Made by a program: the position numbers and the translations under genes. Below, piece by piece: positions 9,323-17,744 of a stretch of 64,000 bases of DNA. Under the pieces are notes generated by a model, which was not told where the DNA came from, did no database searches, and saw only the letters and a program-made list of their open reading frames with translations. Position 1 is the first letter of the stretch. Each line of letters starts with the position of its first letter. The DNA is from JBJXGE01 sp046154185 (lineage in GTDB: Bacteria; Planctomycetota; UBA8108; UBA1146; JAJFFE01). The DNA is taken from positions 1 through 64,000 of the forward strand of contig JBJXGE010000049.1 of NCBI GenBank assembly GCA_046154185.1. Reading direction: 5' to 3'.

Positions 9323-12034
9323 TTGAAGATTGCAAGATTCATCTTGTTGCTGATTTTTTTGGCGCCCTTCGGCACGACATTGGGCCAGTCTTTGCCGAGC
9401 GGGTTCGCGCTCGACTTGGTGGATTGGACCGACGGTGCAAACATGGGCATCTCCCTCGAGTTTGGCCCAAATGGCCGGATGTACGTTGGTGAGAAAAACG
9501 GCCGAGTGATGACGTATGCGCCGAACGGAACTGGTGGCTACTTAGCGCCAACCGTTTATGCGGACCTCTCTGCGGTCGTCGATACCGCCATCGAAAGCGG
9601 ACTACTTGGGCTCGCGATCGATCCGGACTTTGCTTCGAATCGCTTCATGTATTTGTTTTACACGACCTTCACCGATCAGCGGTTGGTGCGCGTCACTGCC
9701 AATGCAAGTTACGACGCTGCGGTCGGATCGCCGGTTGTTCTGCTGAGCGGGCTGCCGCGTTCGCAGAATTTCCACAATGCTGGCGACATCGAGTTTCACC
9801 CCAATGAACCAAACAACATCTACATCTCACTTGGCGATGATGGAATCTCGTTTAGCGAGCGCGCCGAGCGCTGCCCGAATCCAGACTACTACGAAGGCAA
9901 ATTGCTGCGCGTCAACAAGTCAAACGGTCAGGGAATTGCGGACAATCCGTTCTACGACGGCAATCCGAGTTCAGTGCGCTCGAGAGTTTGGGCGACCGGC
10001 TTTCGCAATCCATTCCGCGTGGCATTTCACCCGCAGGCGCCCGTCCCAGATGTCATCTACGTTTCGGAAAACGGCGACGACATCGATCGTATCTCCTGGG
10101 TCCGCCGCGGCTCCGACGGTGATTGGGGCACGGGCAACGACTTTGTGTCGGTGCCGGACCCTGACCACCGCATCCTGATTTCAACGGATCCATCTGTTAT
10201 CGGAGTTGCGATAGCCACGTCCGGACCGTTCGCGAGCGGCGGCAATCCAGTCCTTTACGTTTCGACATGGGTCGGTGGCACATCTTTCGGCACCGGCATT
10301 CGACGTTTCCTACTGACCGGCGCGAGTCTCGACACCGCGACTCCGCTGGACGGCGGTGGGTGGTTTCTTGTCAGCACGCTCGGCACCGAAGGCTTCGACC
10401 TGACTTTTGGACCAGACGGCGCTCTCTACTTGGCGTGTGGAGTAGCGGACGCGCGAATCGTGCAGCGAATCCGCGCGGTGGGAGGAATTTCGCCGTCGGC
10501 GTCGTTCACGACTGCGCCCACGCCACCGAGCGGCGCAGCGCCATTGGTCGTGAGTTTCGACGATACTTCGACGGACCCCGACGGATTCATCGCGAGCCGT
10601 CTTTGGCAATTCGGAGATGGTACGACCTCTACTACTGAGAATCCGGTACACAGCTACGCCAGCGCTGGCAGCTATGCAGCGAGATTGACAGTCACCGACA
10701 ACTGGGGATTGCAGACGACTTCGCTGCCAACGACTGTCACGGTGACGGTAACGACTATCGTCACTTTCTCGGGCCAGCTCTACGACGGCCGAAGCCTGGG
10801 GGCGACGCCATTACCAGTCGCGACCGAGCTGAGGTTGTATCAGGCCAATGGAACGACACCGATCGCTTTTGCGGGCGGCGGTGGCCCGCAAGGCAATGCA
10901 TTGAACGTGTCCATCGGCGGCGCGATTTCATCGACAACGCTGAGTTTGGGGCTGACGGCTCCAGGCCTGGTCGTCTCAGCCGGCGAGCCGCTCAGCGATG
11001 CGTTGCAGCCGGCCATCGCCGGCTATGGCGTGGCTCTCGGTGCCGCATCGCAGTCGGTCGTGATCGACATGCACCTGTCGGACACTGCCATCCGCGGCCG
11101 CGTGCTGGACACGCAAGGCGCACCTGCGATCGTTGACATAGGCACGGCACGCGACAATCCAACGGCTTGGTACGCAGTTGCTGGCGGACGAGACTACTTG
11201 CCCGGATCCGGCCTCGCACCGACCGGCGCGCCTTTTCGAGTCGAGTCCGATGGCTTTGGCTATTTCTACATCCCGATACGCACCGGTACGGCCGGGCCGA
11301 TGTTCTTTTTCGACGCCGTCGCTGATACCGGCGCGGGAAGCTACTTGGCAGCAGCTAACTCGGCTTTCGTGCCGAGCGGCACACTCGTCACGATCAATTT
11401 TGTGCTCGGACTCTTGCTAGGCGGAAGCGGTTGCGATGACTTGAGTGCAATTCCCGTCCAGTCGGGAATCGACTACCTCTCGCACATCCAGCCGATCTGG
11501 AATTCGTCCTGCACCGGCTGCCATCATCCGGCCGGCTATCCTCCGGATCTCGAGTCCGACAGCGCTGCTCACTTGGTAGGAGTCGTGAGATCCACATCGC
11601 CCGCGCTCACCTACGTCACCCCGGGTGATTTGAATCTGAGTTTCTTGTTCGAGAAAATCAACTGCGCAAGTCCCCAAATCGGGGTTCGCATGCGACCGGG
11701 CAGCCCGCTCTCACTCAGCAACCAAGCGTTGATTCGCGACTGGATTCTGGGGCTCAGCGGCGACACATTTGACCGGGCTGACCCGAACGCCGATGGGGCC
11801 TTCAATCTCGCCGACCCAGTGGCGGTGCTACTGCATCTGTTCACTGGGCTCGCCACGACCTGCCGATCCGCCTTCGACAGCAATGACGATGAAATGATCA
11901 ACGTCGCCGACCCGGTCTTCTTGTTGAGCGCATTGTTCGCAGGCGGACCGCTTCCGCCCGAGCCGTTTAGTGCATGCGCCACCGACCCCACGCCGGGGAT
12001 GTTATCGTGCGTGGATTTTTCGGCCTGCCCGTAG
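9323..12034 (+). CDS. Secreted PQQ-type sugar dehydrogenase fused to PKD, cytochrome c-like and dockerin-like modules
   Basis: A 903-aa protein with signal peptide (IARFILLLIFLAPFGTTLGQ). Residues about 22-380 form a GSDH/Yli-type beta-propeller (FGPNGRMYVGEKNG, ESGLLGLAIDP, GDIEFHP, YISLGDDG, GFRNPFRVAFHP). A PKD domain follows (VVSFDDTSTDPDG, WQFGDGTTST), then a beta-rich linker. A haem-binding CTGCH (730-734) comes next, with candidate axial Met in GVRMRPG. The end is a dockerin-like doublet (DPNADGAFNLADP, DSNDDEMINVADP) and a tail ending CP. TTG 9323 is chosen for GAGG 6 bases upstream and the signal peptide. A paralogue lies at 30839. Likely periplasmic sugar or aldose oxidation with electron transfer to the fused haem; this is inferred. 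Confidence 0.88.
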   Translation: MKIARFILLLIFLAPFGTTLGQSLPSGFALDLVDWTDGANMGISLEFGPNGRMYVGEKNGRVMTYAPNGTGGYLAPTVYADLSAVVDTAIESGLLGLAIDPDFASNRFMYLFYTTFTDQRLVRVTANASYDAAVGSPVVLLSGLPRSQNFHNAGDIEFHPNEPNNIYISLGDDGISFSERAERCPNPDYYEGKLLRVNKSNGQGIADNPFYDGNPSSVRSRVWATGFRNPFRVAFHPQAPVPDVIYVSENGDDIDRISWVRRGSDGDWGTGNDFVSVPDPDHRILISTDPSVIGVAIATSGPFASGGNPVLYVSTWVGGTSFGTGIRRFLLTGASLDTATPLDGGGWFLVSTLGTEGFDLTFGPDGALYLACGVADARIVQRIRAVGGISPSASFTTAPTPPSGAAPLVVSFDDTSTDPDGFIASRLWQFGDGTTSTTENPVHSYASAGSYAARLTVTDNWGLQTTSLPTTVTVTVTTIVTFSGQLYDGRSLGATPLPVATELRLYQANGTTPIAFAGGGGPQGNALNVSIGGAISSTTLSLGLTAPGLVVSAGEPLSDALQPAIAGYGVALGAASQSVVIDMHLSDTAIRGRVLDTQGAPAIVDIGTARDNPTAWYAVAGGRDYLPGSGLAPTGAPFRVESDGFGYFYIPIRTGTAGPMFFFDAVADTGAGSYLAAANSAFVPSGTLVTINFVLGLLLGGSGCDDLSAIPVQSGIDYLSHIQPIWNSSCTGCHHPAGYPPDLESDSAAHLVGVVRSTSPALTYVTPGDLNLSFLFEKINCASPQIGVRMRPGSPLSLSNQALIRDWILGLSGDTFDRADPNADGAFNLADPVAVLLHLFTGLATTCRSAFDSNDDEMINVADPVFLLSALFAGGPLPPEPFSACATDPTPGMLSCVDFSACP

Positions 12035-12380
12035 CCGCGGCGCACTGAAGTGTCAAACAGCCTCCGGCCGGAGCATTTCTCAGTTGATCCCAGAGCAATC
12101 GCGTGTCGCTTGATCTGGGATGAGCTACTCTTGCGGGAAAAGTGCTCCAAATCCCGCGCATCTGAAGACTGACTGTTGTCGCCTCTATCGCTCTAGACGC
12201 TTGCGGTCTGCGCTCGCGAAGGGCGGCCAAGTGACCATGCCGCCAAGACATTTTGGTCGCCACGCTACGGCATGGTCACCGATCGTTTTGGCGTCTGTTG
12301 TAGGGTGTTGGTGGTCACGCAACCGACTCAGTGAGAGGTGCGCGTCTCAGTTCGACGTCAGGCGAATGGAGCGGCGGCAA
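12035..12380. other. Intergenic region with nested inverted repeats
   Basis: A 346-bp gap. The first part (12062-12148) holds the nested inverted repeat listed separately. In the remainder I see nothing I can support. Confidence 0.45.
12062..12148. repeat. Nested inverted-repeat element
   Basis: A perfect 12-bp palindrome CTCCGGCCGGAG (12062-12073) overlaps the left outer arm GGAGCA (12070-12075), which pairs with TGCTCC (12143-12148). Inside is ATCCCAGA (12087-12094) pairing with TCTGGGAT (12114-12121). The whole could fold into one long imperfect hairpin just after the dehydrogenase stop. It may be a terminator, a small RNA or a mobile palindromic repeat. Confidence 0.5.
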
Positions 12381-12986
12381 ATGGGAATGTGTGCGGTTCT
12401 GATCACGCTCGGCGATGTAAACATCGCGCGCCTGCTCCACGATCCGCCGCTCATTTGGCAACTCGTGGCGCCCGACGACCCAGAGCCGTACGAGGAAGCG
12501 CGCGCTCAGCAGCAGAAGCCGACTCTACTGACGAGAATCTTCGGACGCGGTCGGCAAGCTTCCAGCGTACCGGACCTCCAGTTGTCCGCCGGCGAGGGAG
12601 TATCAACCGATCTCGATAAGGCGTGGCATGGAATCCACTACCTTCTCACCGCGACGGCGTGGGAGGGTGAGCCACCGCGCAATTTTCTGGTAGGTAGTGG
12701 CCGGGCGGTTGGCGACATCGAAGTGGGTTACGGTCCGGCGCGCGCTTTTACGGCTGCCGAAACGCTGCAGGTGCGCGACGCGTTGCGCGCGTTGAGTGAT
12801 AACGATCTCCGGGCGCGCTTTCATCCGACGGACATGATCGAGAAACAGATTTACCCAGAGATTTGGACCCGAGATCCCGAGCAAGACGATACGCTGGGCT
12901 ATCTCATGGAGTACGTCCAGCCGCTGCGCGGGTTCTTCGACCAAACCGTTCGCGACGGACTTGGATTCGTCGTTTCCATTCGCTGA
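12381..12986 (+). CDS. DUF1877 (YfbM-like) family protein
   Basis: A 201-aa protein starting MGMCAVLITL, close to the MGM start usual for DUF1877/YfbM. It keeps the family's LDKAWHGIHYLL block, then FLVGSGRAVGDIEVGYGPAR and the AETLQVRDAL / DLRARFHP segment, and ends on LRGFFDQTVRDGLGFVVSI. ATG 12381 is chosen because family similarity starts exactly there; the frame is open further upstream without similarity. Function is unknown; E. coli YfbM is a small cytosolic protein. Confidence 0.85.
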   Translation: MGMCAVLITLGDVNIARLLHDPPLIWQLVAPDDPEPYEEARAQQQKPTLLTRIFGRGRQASSVPDLQLSAGEGVSTDLDKAWHGIHYLLTATAWEGEPPRNFLVGSGRAVGDIEVGYGPARAFTAAETLQVRDALRALSDNDLRARFHPTDMIEKQIYPEIWTRDPEQDDTLGYLMEYVQPLRGFFDQTVRDGLGFVVSIR

Positions 12987-13030
12987 CCGACGCGCGCAAC
13001 CCGTCACATTCGCACGAGAGGAGAAAACGA

Positions 13031-13837
13031 ATGCCAGATCTTTCCGAGCTCAAGCAAAAGCACCGAGCCGTTTGGGCCTCTGGTGATTACAACAAGATCG
13101 CCGAAGGCATCCGAGCGGTCGCGGATCACGTCGTGCGGAGTGGCCTTGTTCGCGCCGGCGAGCGAGTGCTGGATATCGCGTGCGGCACCGGAAACACGGC
13201 GATCATGGCGCGCGCGCGGGGCGCGATCGTCACGGGGCTCGACCTCACCCCGGATCTCCTTGCGATCGCGCAGCGGCGCGCCGCGGAAGAAGGTTTCACC
13301 GACATCACTTGGAAGGTCGGAGACGCGGAGGCGCTGCCTTTTCCGGATGGCGCATTCGATGTCGTCGTGTCCTCGTGTGGACTGATGTTCGCGCCCGATC
13401 AACAGAAGGTCGCTAGCGAAGTCGCACGCGTGACAAAGCGAGGCGGCCGCATCGCGATCCAAGCGTGGACGCGCGCGAGCGGCGTCGCGCGCATGTTCAA
13501 AGTCACGGGCGCGTACGCGCCGCCGCCGGTCGGTGTTCCAAGCCCATTCGAGTGGGGCGACGAGCGCAAGGTCGAGTCGTTATTCGGGACTGCATTTCGG
13601 GACTACCGCTTCGAGCGCTACGACTGCCCGGAGTACGCCGACACGCCCGAGCAGTTGGCTGATCTGTTTATCGAGTTCTATGGTCCAACGCACCGCGTTT
13701 ACCACGCACTTCCGGCGGAGAAGGCAATGCAGTTCCGCAAGGATCTGATCGACTTGTATCGCGGTTACGTCACACCCGCGGACGGCAAAGTGCGCTGGGG
13801 ACGCGAGTACATCATCACTCTGGCGACGCGCGCGTGA
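13031..13837 (+). CDS. Class I SAM-dependent methyltransferase
   Basis: A 268-aa protein with the UbiE/Methyltransf_11 layout: motif I VLDIACGTGNTA, TGLDLTPDLL, the VGDAEALPFPDGAFDVVVS block and a GGRIAIQAW strand. The start ATG 13031 has GAGGAG 8 bases upstream. An N-terminal helix (LSELKQKHRAVWASGDYNKI) precedes the Rossmann fold as in related 'class I methyltransferase domain' proteins of about this size. The acceptor is unknown. It is 44 bp from the DUF1877 gene on the same strand. Confidence 0.88.
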   Translation: MPDLSELKQKHRAVWASGDYNKIAEGIRAVADHVVRSGLVRAGERVLDIACGTGNTAIMARARGAIVTGLDLTPDLLAIAQRRAAEEGFTDITWKVGDAEALPFPDGAFDVVVSSCGLMFAPDQQKVASEVARVTKRGGRIAIQAWTRASGVARMFKVTGAYAPPPVGVPSPFEWGDERKVESLFGTAFRDYRFERYDCPEYADTPEQLADLFIEFYGPTHRVYHALPAEKAMQFRKDLIDLYRGYVTPADGKVRWGREYIITLATRA

Positions 13838-13911
13838 GCGCGGGCGCCGGCCCGCTTCTCGCCCGATCGAACAATTCTTGAAGGCCCACGCGCGCGGTTT
13901 TCGGAATTGAG

Positions 13912-15075
13912 ATGGACGGCGCTCGTACTCCAGGCGACTTCGCCGGAACGGGCCGTCGGAAGTCGTCGATCGGAGAGGGGCTGCGTGTGTTGAGGAGAGA
14001 CGCTGCATCGATTGCCGTGATTGTCGTTGGTTCGTTATTCGTGCTGAGCGCCGTCGCGGATGCGCAGCCGGTGCTCGTCTCCGTAGACTTCCCCCAGATC
14101 GGTGAGTATCGATTAATGCATCACTCTGCGGGCGAACCGCTGCCGGTCAGCGCGTTCACGATGGAAGGTTCGCCGCAAGTGTGGGACTTCACGGTCGTGA
14201 GCGCCGCCGACCTCACAGGTGTGAGCCGCATCGACTATGAAACTCCGGCGGCGAGCGGCCTCGGTGGTGACGCGCTGTTTCCTGCCGCCGAGTTCGCGAC
14301 GCGATTTCAGAGTCTAGGCAGCGGTGCGTCGCCGACCTGGCGCTTCTTCGCCTACTCCGCGAGTGGCCGCGTCGAATATGGTCGCCTCGACCCGGCCGAC
14401 GAGTTTCCAGTTTCCGAGTTGGATCCGCCCGTTCTCGACCACCCGCTGCCGATGAGTCTCGGGTCGAGTTGGATCGAAGAGTTCTCGGCCGGGGAATTCC
14501 TCGTGAGTCACTTCCACCGCGAGTCGTCGGCGGACGCGTGGGGTACGGCGGTGCTGCCCGAGCTTGGCGTCATCGATTGTCTGCGCGTCGCTCGACTCAT
14601 CACCCAGGAAGATTTTGTCGACGACGGATCGGGCACTCTCATTCCGATCGGGAGTTTCACGTATCGCACGTACACTTGGATCGGGAGCGGCGTCGGCGAG
14701 TTAGCGACGATCGTTTCGGATCTGGTCGAGGGCGGTGAGCCGCCGCGCAATTTCGCGGAAGCAATCTCGTTGTCGATGACCGTGGAGGCTGGCGTCGCGC
14801 CGCCCTTGAGTTTTGCACGCGGCGACGTGACGGGCGATGGCCTTCATGACCTCGCGGATCCGATTCAGACGATCTCGTTTCTGTTCGAAGGCATGCCGCT
14901 CGATTGTCCCGCCGTTGCCGATGCGAATGGCGACGGCCTCCTCGATTGCTCCGACGCCATCTACTTGCTCACGCACATGTTCACGCTCGGCCCACCGCCG
15001 CCCGCGCCGTATCCCAACTGCGGCGTCGTCGGATCGACTCCGCTGGCATGCGTTTTCTCGAGCGAGTGTCCATAA
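13912..15075 (+). CDS. Secreted protein of unknown function with C-terminal dockerin-like doublet
   Basis: A 387-aa protein. An N-terminal hydrophobic stretch (AASIAVIVVGSLFVLSAVADA), ending in a plausible signal peptidase site, is preceded by a basic leader of about 30 residues. The middle, about 60-300, is beta-rich with no family I recognise. The last 85 residues are a Ca-binding dockerin-like doublet: DVTGDGLHDLADP with FLFEG, then DANGDGLLDCSDA with THMFTLG. A Cys-rich tail follows and ends ECP. The same tail design occurs in three other proteins of this window. It is most likely exported; what it binds or does is not known. Confidence 0.7.
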   Translation: MDGARTPGDFAGTGRRKSSIGEGLRVLRRDAASIAVIVVGSLFVLSAVADAQPVLVSVDFPQIGEYRLMHHSAGEPLPVSAFTMEGSPQVWDFTVVSAADLTGVSRIDYETPAASGLGGDALFPAAEFATRFQSLGSGASPTWRFFAYSASGRVEYGRLDPADEFPVSELDPPVLDHPLPMSLGSSWIEEFSAGEFLVSHFHRESSADAWGTAVLPELGVIDCLRVARLITQEDFVDDGSGTLIPIGSFTYRTYTWIGSGVGELATIVSDLVEGGEPPRNFAEAISLSMTVEAGVAPPLSFARGDVTGDGLHDLADPIQTISFLFEGMPLDCPAVADANGDGLLDCSDAIYLLTHMFTLGPPPPAPYPNCGVVGSTPLACVFSSECP

Positions 15076-15123
15076 GGCGATCAACGGCGAAGACCTCGAA
15101 CTCACCGATGCCGTCCTGGGACC

Positions 15124-15140
15124 GCGGGCGTCCCGCCCGC
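15124..15140. repeat. REP-like GC palindrome
   Basis: GCGGGC (15124-15129), loop GTCCC, GCCCGC (15135-15140) lies in the short gap after the secreted protein gene. The surrounding GGGACCGCGGGCGTCCCGCC string resembles a palindrome I have seen scattered in intergenic DNA of other GC-rich environmental genomes. Its copy number here is unknown. Confidence 0.4.
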
Positions 15141-15198
15141 CCCGGATGATCGCATGGAATACGTGCAATTCATCTCGCCGTGCAAGATACTTGGCGCA

Positions 15199-15585
15199 AT
15201 GAAAGTCCTCGAGATTCATGATATTGACGGGGGTCGGCTCGCATTCGACTTGCACGCTGTGTTGTTGGCGTGTGGTCAAGGCGTGTTGGTCTCTACTTGG
15301 CGACTCTTCAATGTCGAGAGCTTCGGTCTCGCAAACAACGCGGTTCACGAGATCTCCGACTCGGCGCGGCCGGTTACTGGTTTCGACTTGCTGAAACTCT
15401 CCGAAGGACTGCACCAGACCGTTGACGGAAAATTCGAAGCAACGTTTCCCGACGCGGATGAACCGTGGCTTGTTATCTTGGCAATCGACAGTACTTTGTT
15501 CGAAGTCCACACTGACTCGACGCAGGTACTTGCCGAAATTCAATCACGGTTTGCCGATGTTCGGTTTCGCGCCGAGAGTGTGTAG
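15199..15585 (+). CDS. Hypothetical protein
   Basis: A 128-aa protein with no family I recognise. It starts MKVLEIHDIDGGRLAFDL and has balanced hydrophobic and charged composition without signal peptide or transmembrane segment, so it should be cytosolic. An in-frame ATG at 15154 would add 15 residues that look like translated intergenic DNA. Hydrophobicity periodicity and the absence of stops support a real gene, but coding strength is modest. The next genes on this strand are also small unknowns, about 100 bp apart. Confidence 0.5.
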   Translation: MKVLEIHDIDGGRLAFDLHAVLLACGQGVLVSTWRLFNVESFGLANNAVHEISDSARPVTGFDLLKLSEGLHQTVDGKFEATFPDADEPWLVILAIDSTLFEVHTDSTQVLAEIQSRFADVRFRAESV

Positions 15586-15687
15586 TCGGTTTCTCGCGGT
15601 CGCCGAAGCTTTGAACTCGACGGTCCACACGATTGGCGGTGCTGGATCGCACGCATATGCAGCTCACCGTAGGAGTGATCGGAGTCG

Positions 15688-16092
15688 ATGATCGAGGAAC
15701 CCATGTTCGCGCCCGGTTTTCGACTGTCGGCGTTGGACGTCGTCGTCCTCGGCATCGGCGCATTCGCAGCCCTGGGCCTCGCGACCGTGAACGGTTCGTT
15801 CGGGCTTGTCGTCGAGTTCGTGCTCGCGCACTTTTTCTTGTTCTGCAACGTCGTGAGAATGGCGCGGACGCTTGAGCTAGTTTGGGCGGGGATCTTCATG
15901 GCGCTCGCCGGAGCCACAGTTCTGTTCGAGACGCCAGGCTGGCCGGCAACGGTTTCCATCTCGCTCGCGGCGACGGCGGTCCTCGTGGTAGTCGAAATGC
16001 GAAAGCCCTCCTATCATGGGCTATGTTGGCAGCGGATCAATCCGGAACTCCCGAAGCGGTGGAAAGCGCGACAAGCTGGGCATCGTGACTAG
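15688..16092 (+). CDS. Small integral membrane protein of unknown function
   Basis: A 134-aa protein with four hydrophobic segments: VVVLGIGAFAALGLATV, FGLVVEFVLAHFFLF, VWAGIFMALAGATVLF and VSISLAATAVLVVV. The C-terminus is basic (WQRINPELPKRWKARQ) and probably cytosolic. The His and Arg between helices two and three (FFLFCNVVRMAR) are notable for a membrane protein, but I know no family for it. Start ATG 15688; a second ATG at 15703 is possible. Confidence 0.6.
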   Translation: MIEEPMFAPGFRLSALDVVVLGIGAFAALGLATVNGSFGLVVEFVLAHFFLFCNVVRMARTLELVWAGIFMALAGATVLFETPGWPATVSISLAATAVLVVVEMRKPSYHGLCWQRINPELPKRWKARQAGHRD

Positions 16093-16192
16093 AGCGTAGT
16101 GCAACGCCTATCCTTCGACGAGCACCTCGCACGCCTCACGGGCCAAATGGGGTCGCCGTCCGCCAATCTAGCCATCGGCGAGAAAGGGTACC

Positions 16193-16600
16193 TTGGGCGA
16201 GTTGGTCTACAAGTGTAAGACACACGCAAGTGCCGTCGAGCGCGATGTGCTTCGCGCGTTTATCGAGTTTTCCCTCTCACTCCGCGACACCTTGACCATC
16301 TACACCGATCGTCTGGAGTGCCGTGATTGGATCGTCGCGTATGAGGACATGGACGAGTCAGTCTTGATGTACACGACATTCCTTTTCATGCCGTCCTATT
16401 GGTTGCGCGTGAAAGCGCACGGTCGTATTTACCAATTTTGCTTGAAGCCCAGCAAATTCTGGACGGAGGGAGTTCTGCCATTTCCCTTCACGCGCGAGCG
16501 ATTAGTACTTCTCTGTTTTCCTTGGCTCAGCACCGCGATTCGATGGGTGGTGGCGGCGGCCTTCGCCTACGGCCTTTGGAAGACCTTCTCGGATCCTTAG
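16193..16600 (+). CDS. Hypothetical protein with C-terminal membrane anchor
   Basis: A 135-aa protein from TTG 16193, preceded by AGAAAGG. The body (about 1-110) is soluble with a strand-rich pattern. The end, LSTAIRWVVAAAFAYGLWKTF, looks like a single membrane anchor. The combination of LTIYTDRLECRDW and WLRVKAHGRIYQFCLKPSKFW suggests a small PH-like or YcxB-like barrel, though this is weak. No functional statement can be made. Confidence 0.5.
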   Translation: MGELVYKCKTHASAVERDVLRAFIEFSLSLRDTLTIYTDRLECRDWIVAYEDMDESVLMYTTFLFMPSYWLRVKAHGRIYQFCLKPSKFWTEGVLPFPFTRERLVLLCFPWLSTAIRWVVAAAFAYGLWKTFSDP

Positions 16601-16680
16601 TCCACCTCGCGCACGGATCGAAGACGTCGATGCAGGCTGGAAAGCGGCACACGCTGAACACGGCGAGTAGAGTTTAGTTG

Positions 16681-17346
16681 ATGACCAACGACGCCGGCTT
16701 TGAGATCTACCCGTCCATCTTCGGCGCAGCAGAACTCGCACCGGTCTTAGCATCGATCGCCCTCGTCGCGACATCGCGCACGGCGGGGGCTCGACACCTG
16801 ATGCGGATTCCTCGTGTGCGCCAGTTCGCGGAGGACCCGCGACTGCTGCGGATTGCGGCGCAGTTTGTTGGATCGTCGCCGACTCCGTTCAAGGCGACGT
16901 TGTTCGACAAGTCGCGCGACGCGAACTGGCTCGTCGCCTGGCATCAAGACACTGCGTTGCCGGTTCGGCAGCAGGTCGGCGCGCCCGGGTGGGGACCGTG
17001 GTCGATGAAGTCAGGCGTTCTCTACGCGCACGCGCCCGACGACGTCTTGCAGCAGATCGTCGCACTGCGCATTCACTTGGACGACAGCACACACGACAAC
17101 GGTCCGTTGCGCGTTCTGCCGCAAACTCACGTTTGCGGTCGACTCACCGACGAGCAAATTTCTGAACTCGCGCGGGAAATCACGCCGGTTCAATGCGTTG
17201 TCGACGCCGGCGGAGTGATCGCGATGCGTCCGCTCCTCCTCCACGCGTCTTCGAAGTCACAAACCACGGCGCCGCGGCGCGTCCTCCACCTTGAATACGC
17301 CGGCTCGGCGGGCCGCGGCGCGGGCGTCGAGCTTGCGATCGCATAG
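16681..17346 (+). CDS. Phytanoyl-CoA dioxygenase (PhyH) family protein
   Basis: A 221-aa Fe(II)/2-oxoglutarate dioxygenase. The iron-binding H-x-D is in WHQDTAL; the distal His is in LLLHASSKS; the 2-oxoglutarate-binding Arg is in PRRVLHLEYA. The segment DNGPLRVLPQTH is the conserved N-G-x-L-x-x-x-P-x-S/T-H block of the PhyH family. All facial-triad residues are present, so the enzyme should be active. ATG 16681 is used; TTG 16678 just before it is an alternative. Such proteins hydroxylate many small molecules and the substrate is unknown. Confidence 0.88.
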   Translation: MTNDAGFEIYPSIFGAAELAPVLASIALVATSRTAGARHLMRIPRVRQFAEDPRLLRIAAQFVGSSPTPFKATLFDKSRDANWLVAWHQDTALPVRQQVGAPGWGPWSMKSGVLYAHAPDDVLQQIVALRIHLDDSTHDNGPLRVLPQTHVCGRLTDEQISELAREITPVQCVVDAGGVIAMRPLLLHASSKSQTTAPRRVLHLEYAGSAGRGAGVELAIA

Positions 17347-17469
17347 TCCATTAGGCCCGCGCCAGTCGTCTCCACCGAGCCGTTGCCCATCGGCAAAACT
17401 CGGTATAGTCTTTCGCGCCGTGGACACGAGTCCCTCGCTCGAGTGTCGTCCCGTTTGAAGGCGCGCGCT

Positions 17470-17742
17470 GTGACCATCACAATGCATTTGCCAGGCGAGT
17501 TGCGCGCCCACGGCGACAACGCCCCGTTGATGGTGTCGGCGACGAGTGTGCGCGCTGCGCTGGAACAGCTTGCGCAGAGCCACCCGTCCCTTTATCGCGG
17601 CGTGTGTCACGAAAATGGCGTTGTGCGCCCTCACATCAACGTATTCGTGAATACGACGCACATGCGCGAACGGCAGGGGCTTGATACGGCGCTCGTGTCG
17701 GGAGATGTCATCTGGATCCTTCCAGCAGTTTCAGGAGGTTGA
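17470..17742 (+). CDS. MoaD/ThiS family ubiquitin-like protein
   Basis: A 90-aa beta-grasp protein: MHLPGELRAH strand, helix VRAALEQLAQSHPSLYRGV, HINVFVNTTHMRERQGLDT and SGDVIWILPAVSGG. The terminal Gly-Gly is the adenylation/thiocarboxylate site of MoaD and ThiS. Start is GTG 17470 or ATG 17482. The BNR-repeat gene begins 2 bases after its stop, with the BNR gene's AGGAGG inside this gene's last codons, so the pair is translationally linked. No MoeB/ThiF-type activating enzyme or molybdopterin synthase large subunit is nearby, so a role outside cofactor synthesis is possible. Confidence 0.85.
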   Translation: MTITMHLPGELRAHGDNAPLMVSATSVRAALEQLAQSHPSLYRGVCHENGVVRPHINVFVNTTHMRERQGLDTALVSGDVIWILPAVSGG

Positions 17743-17744
17743 AC

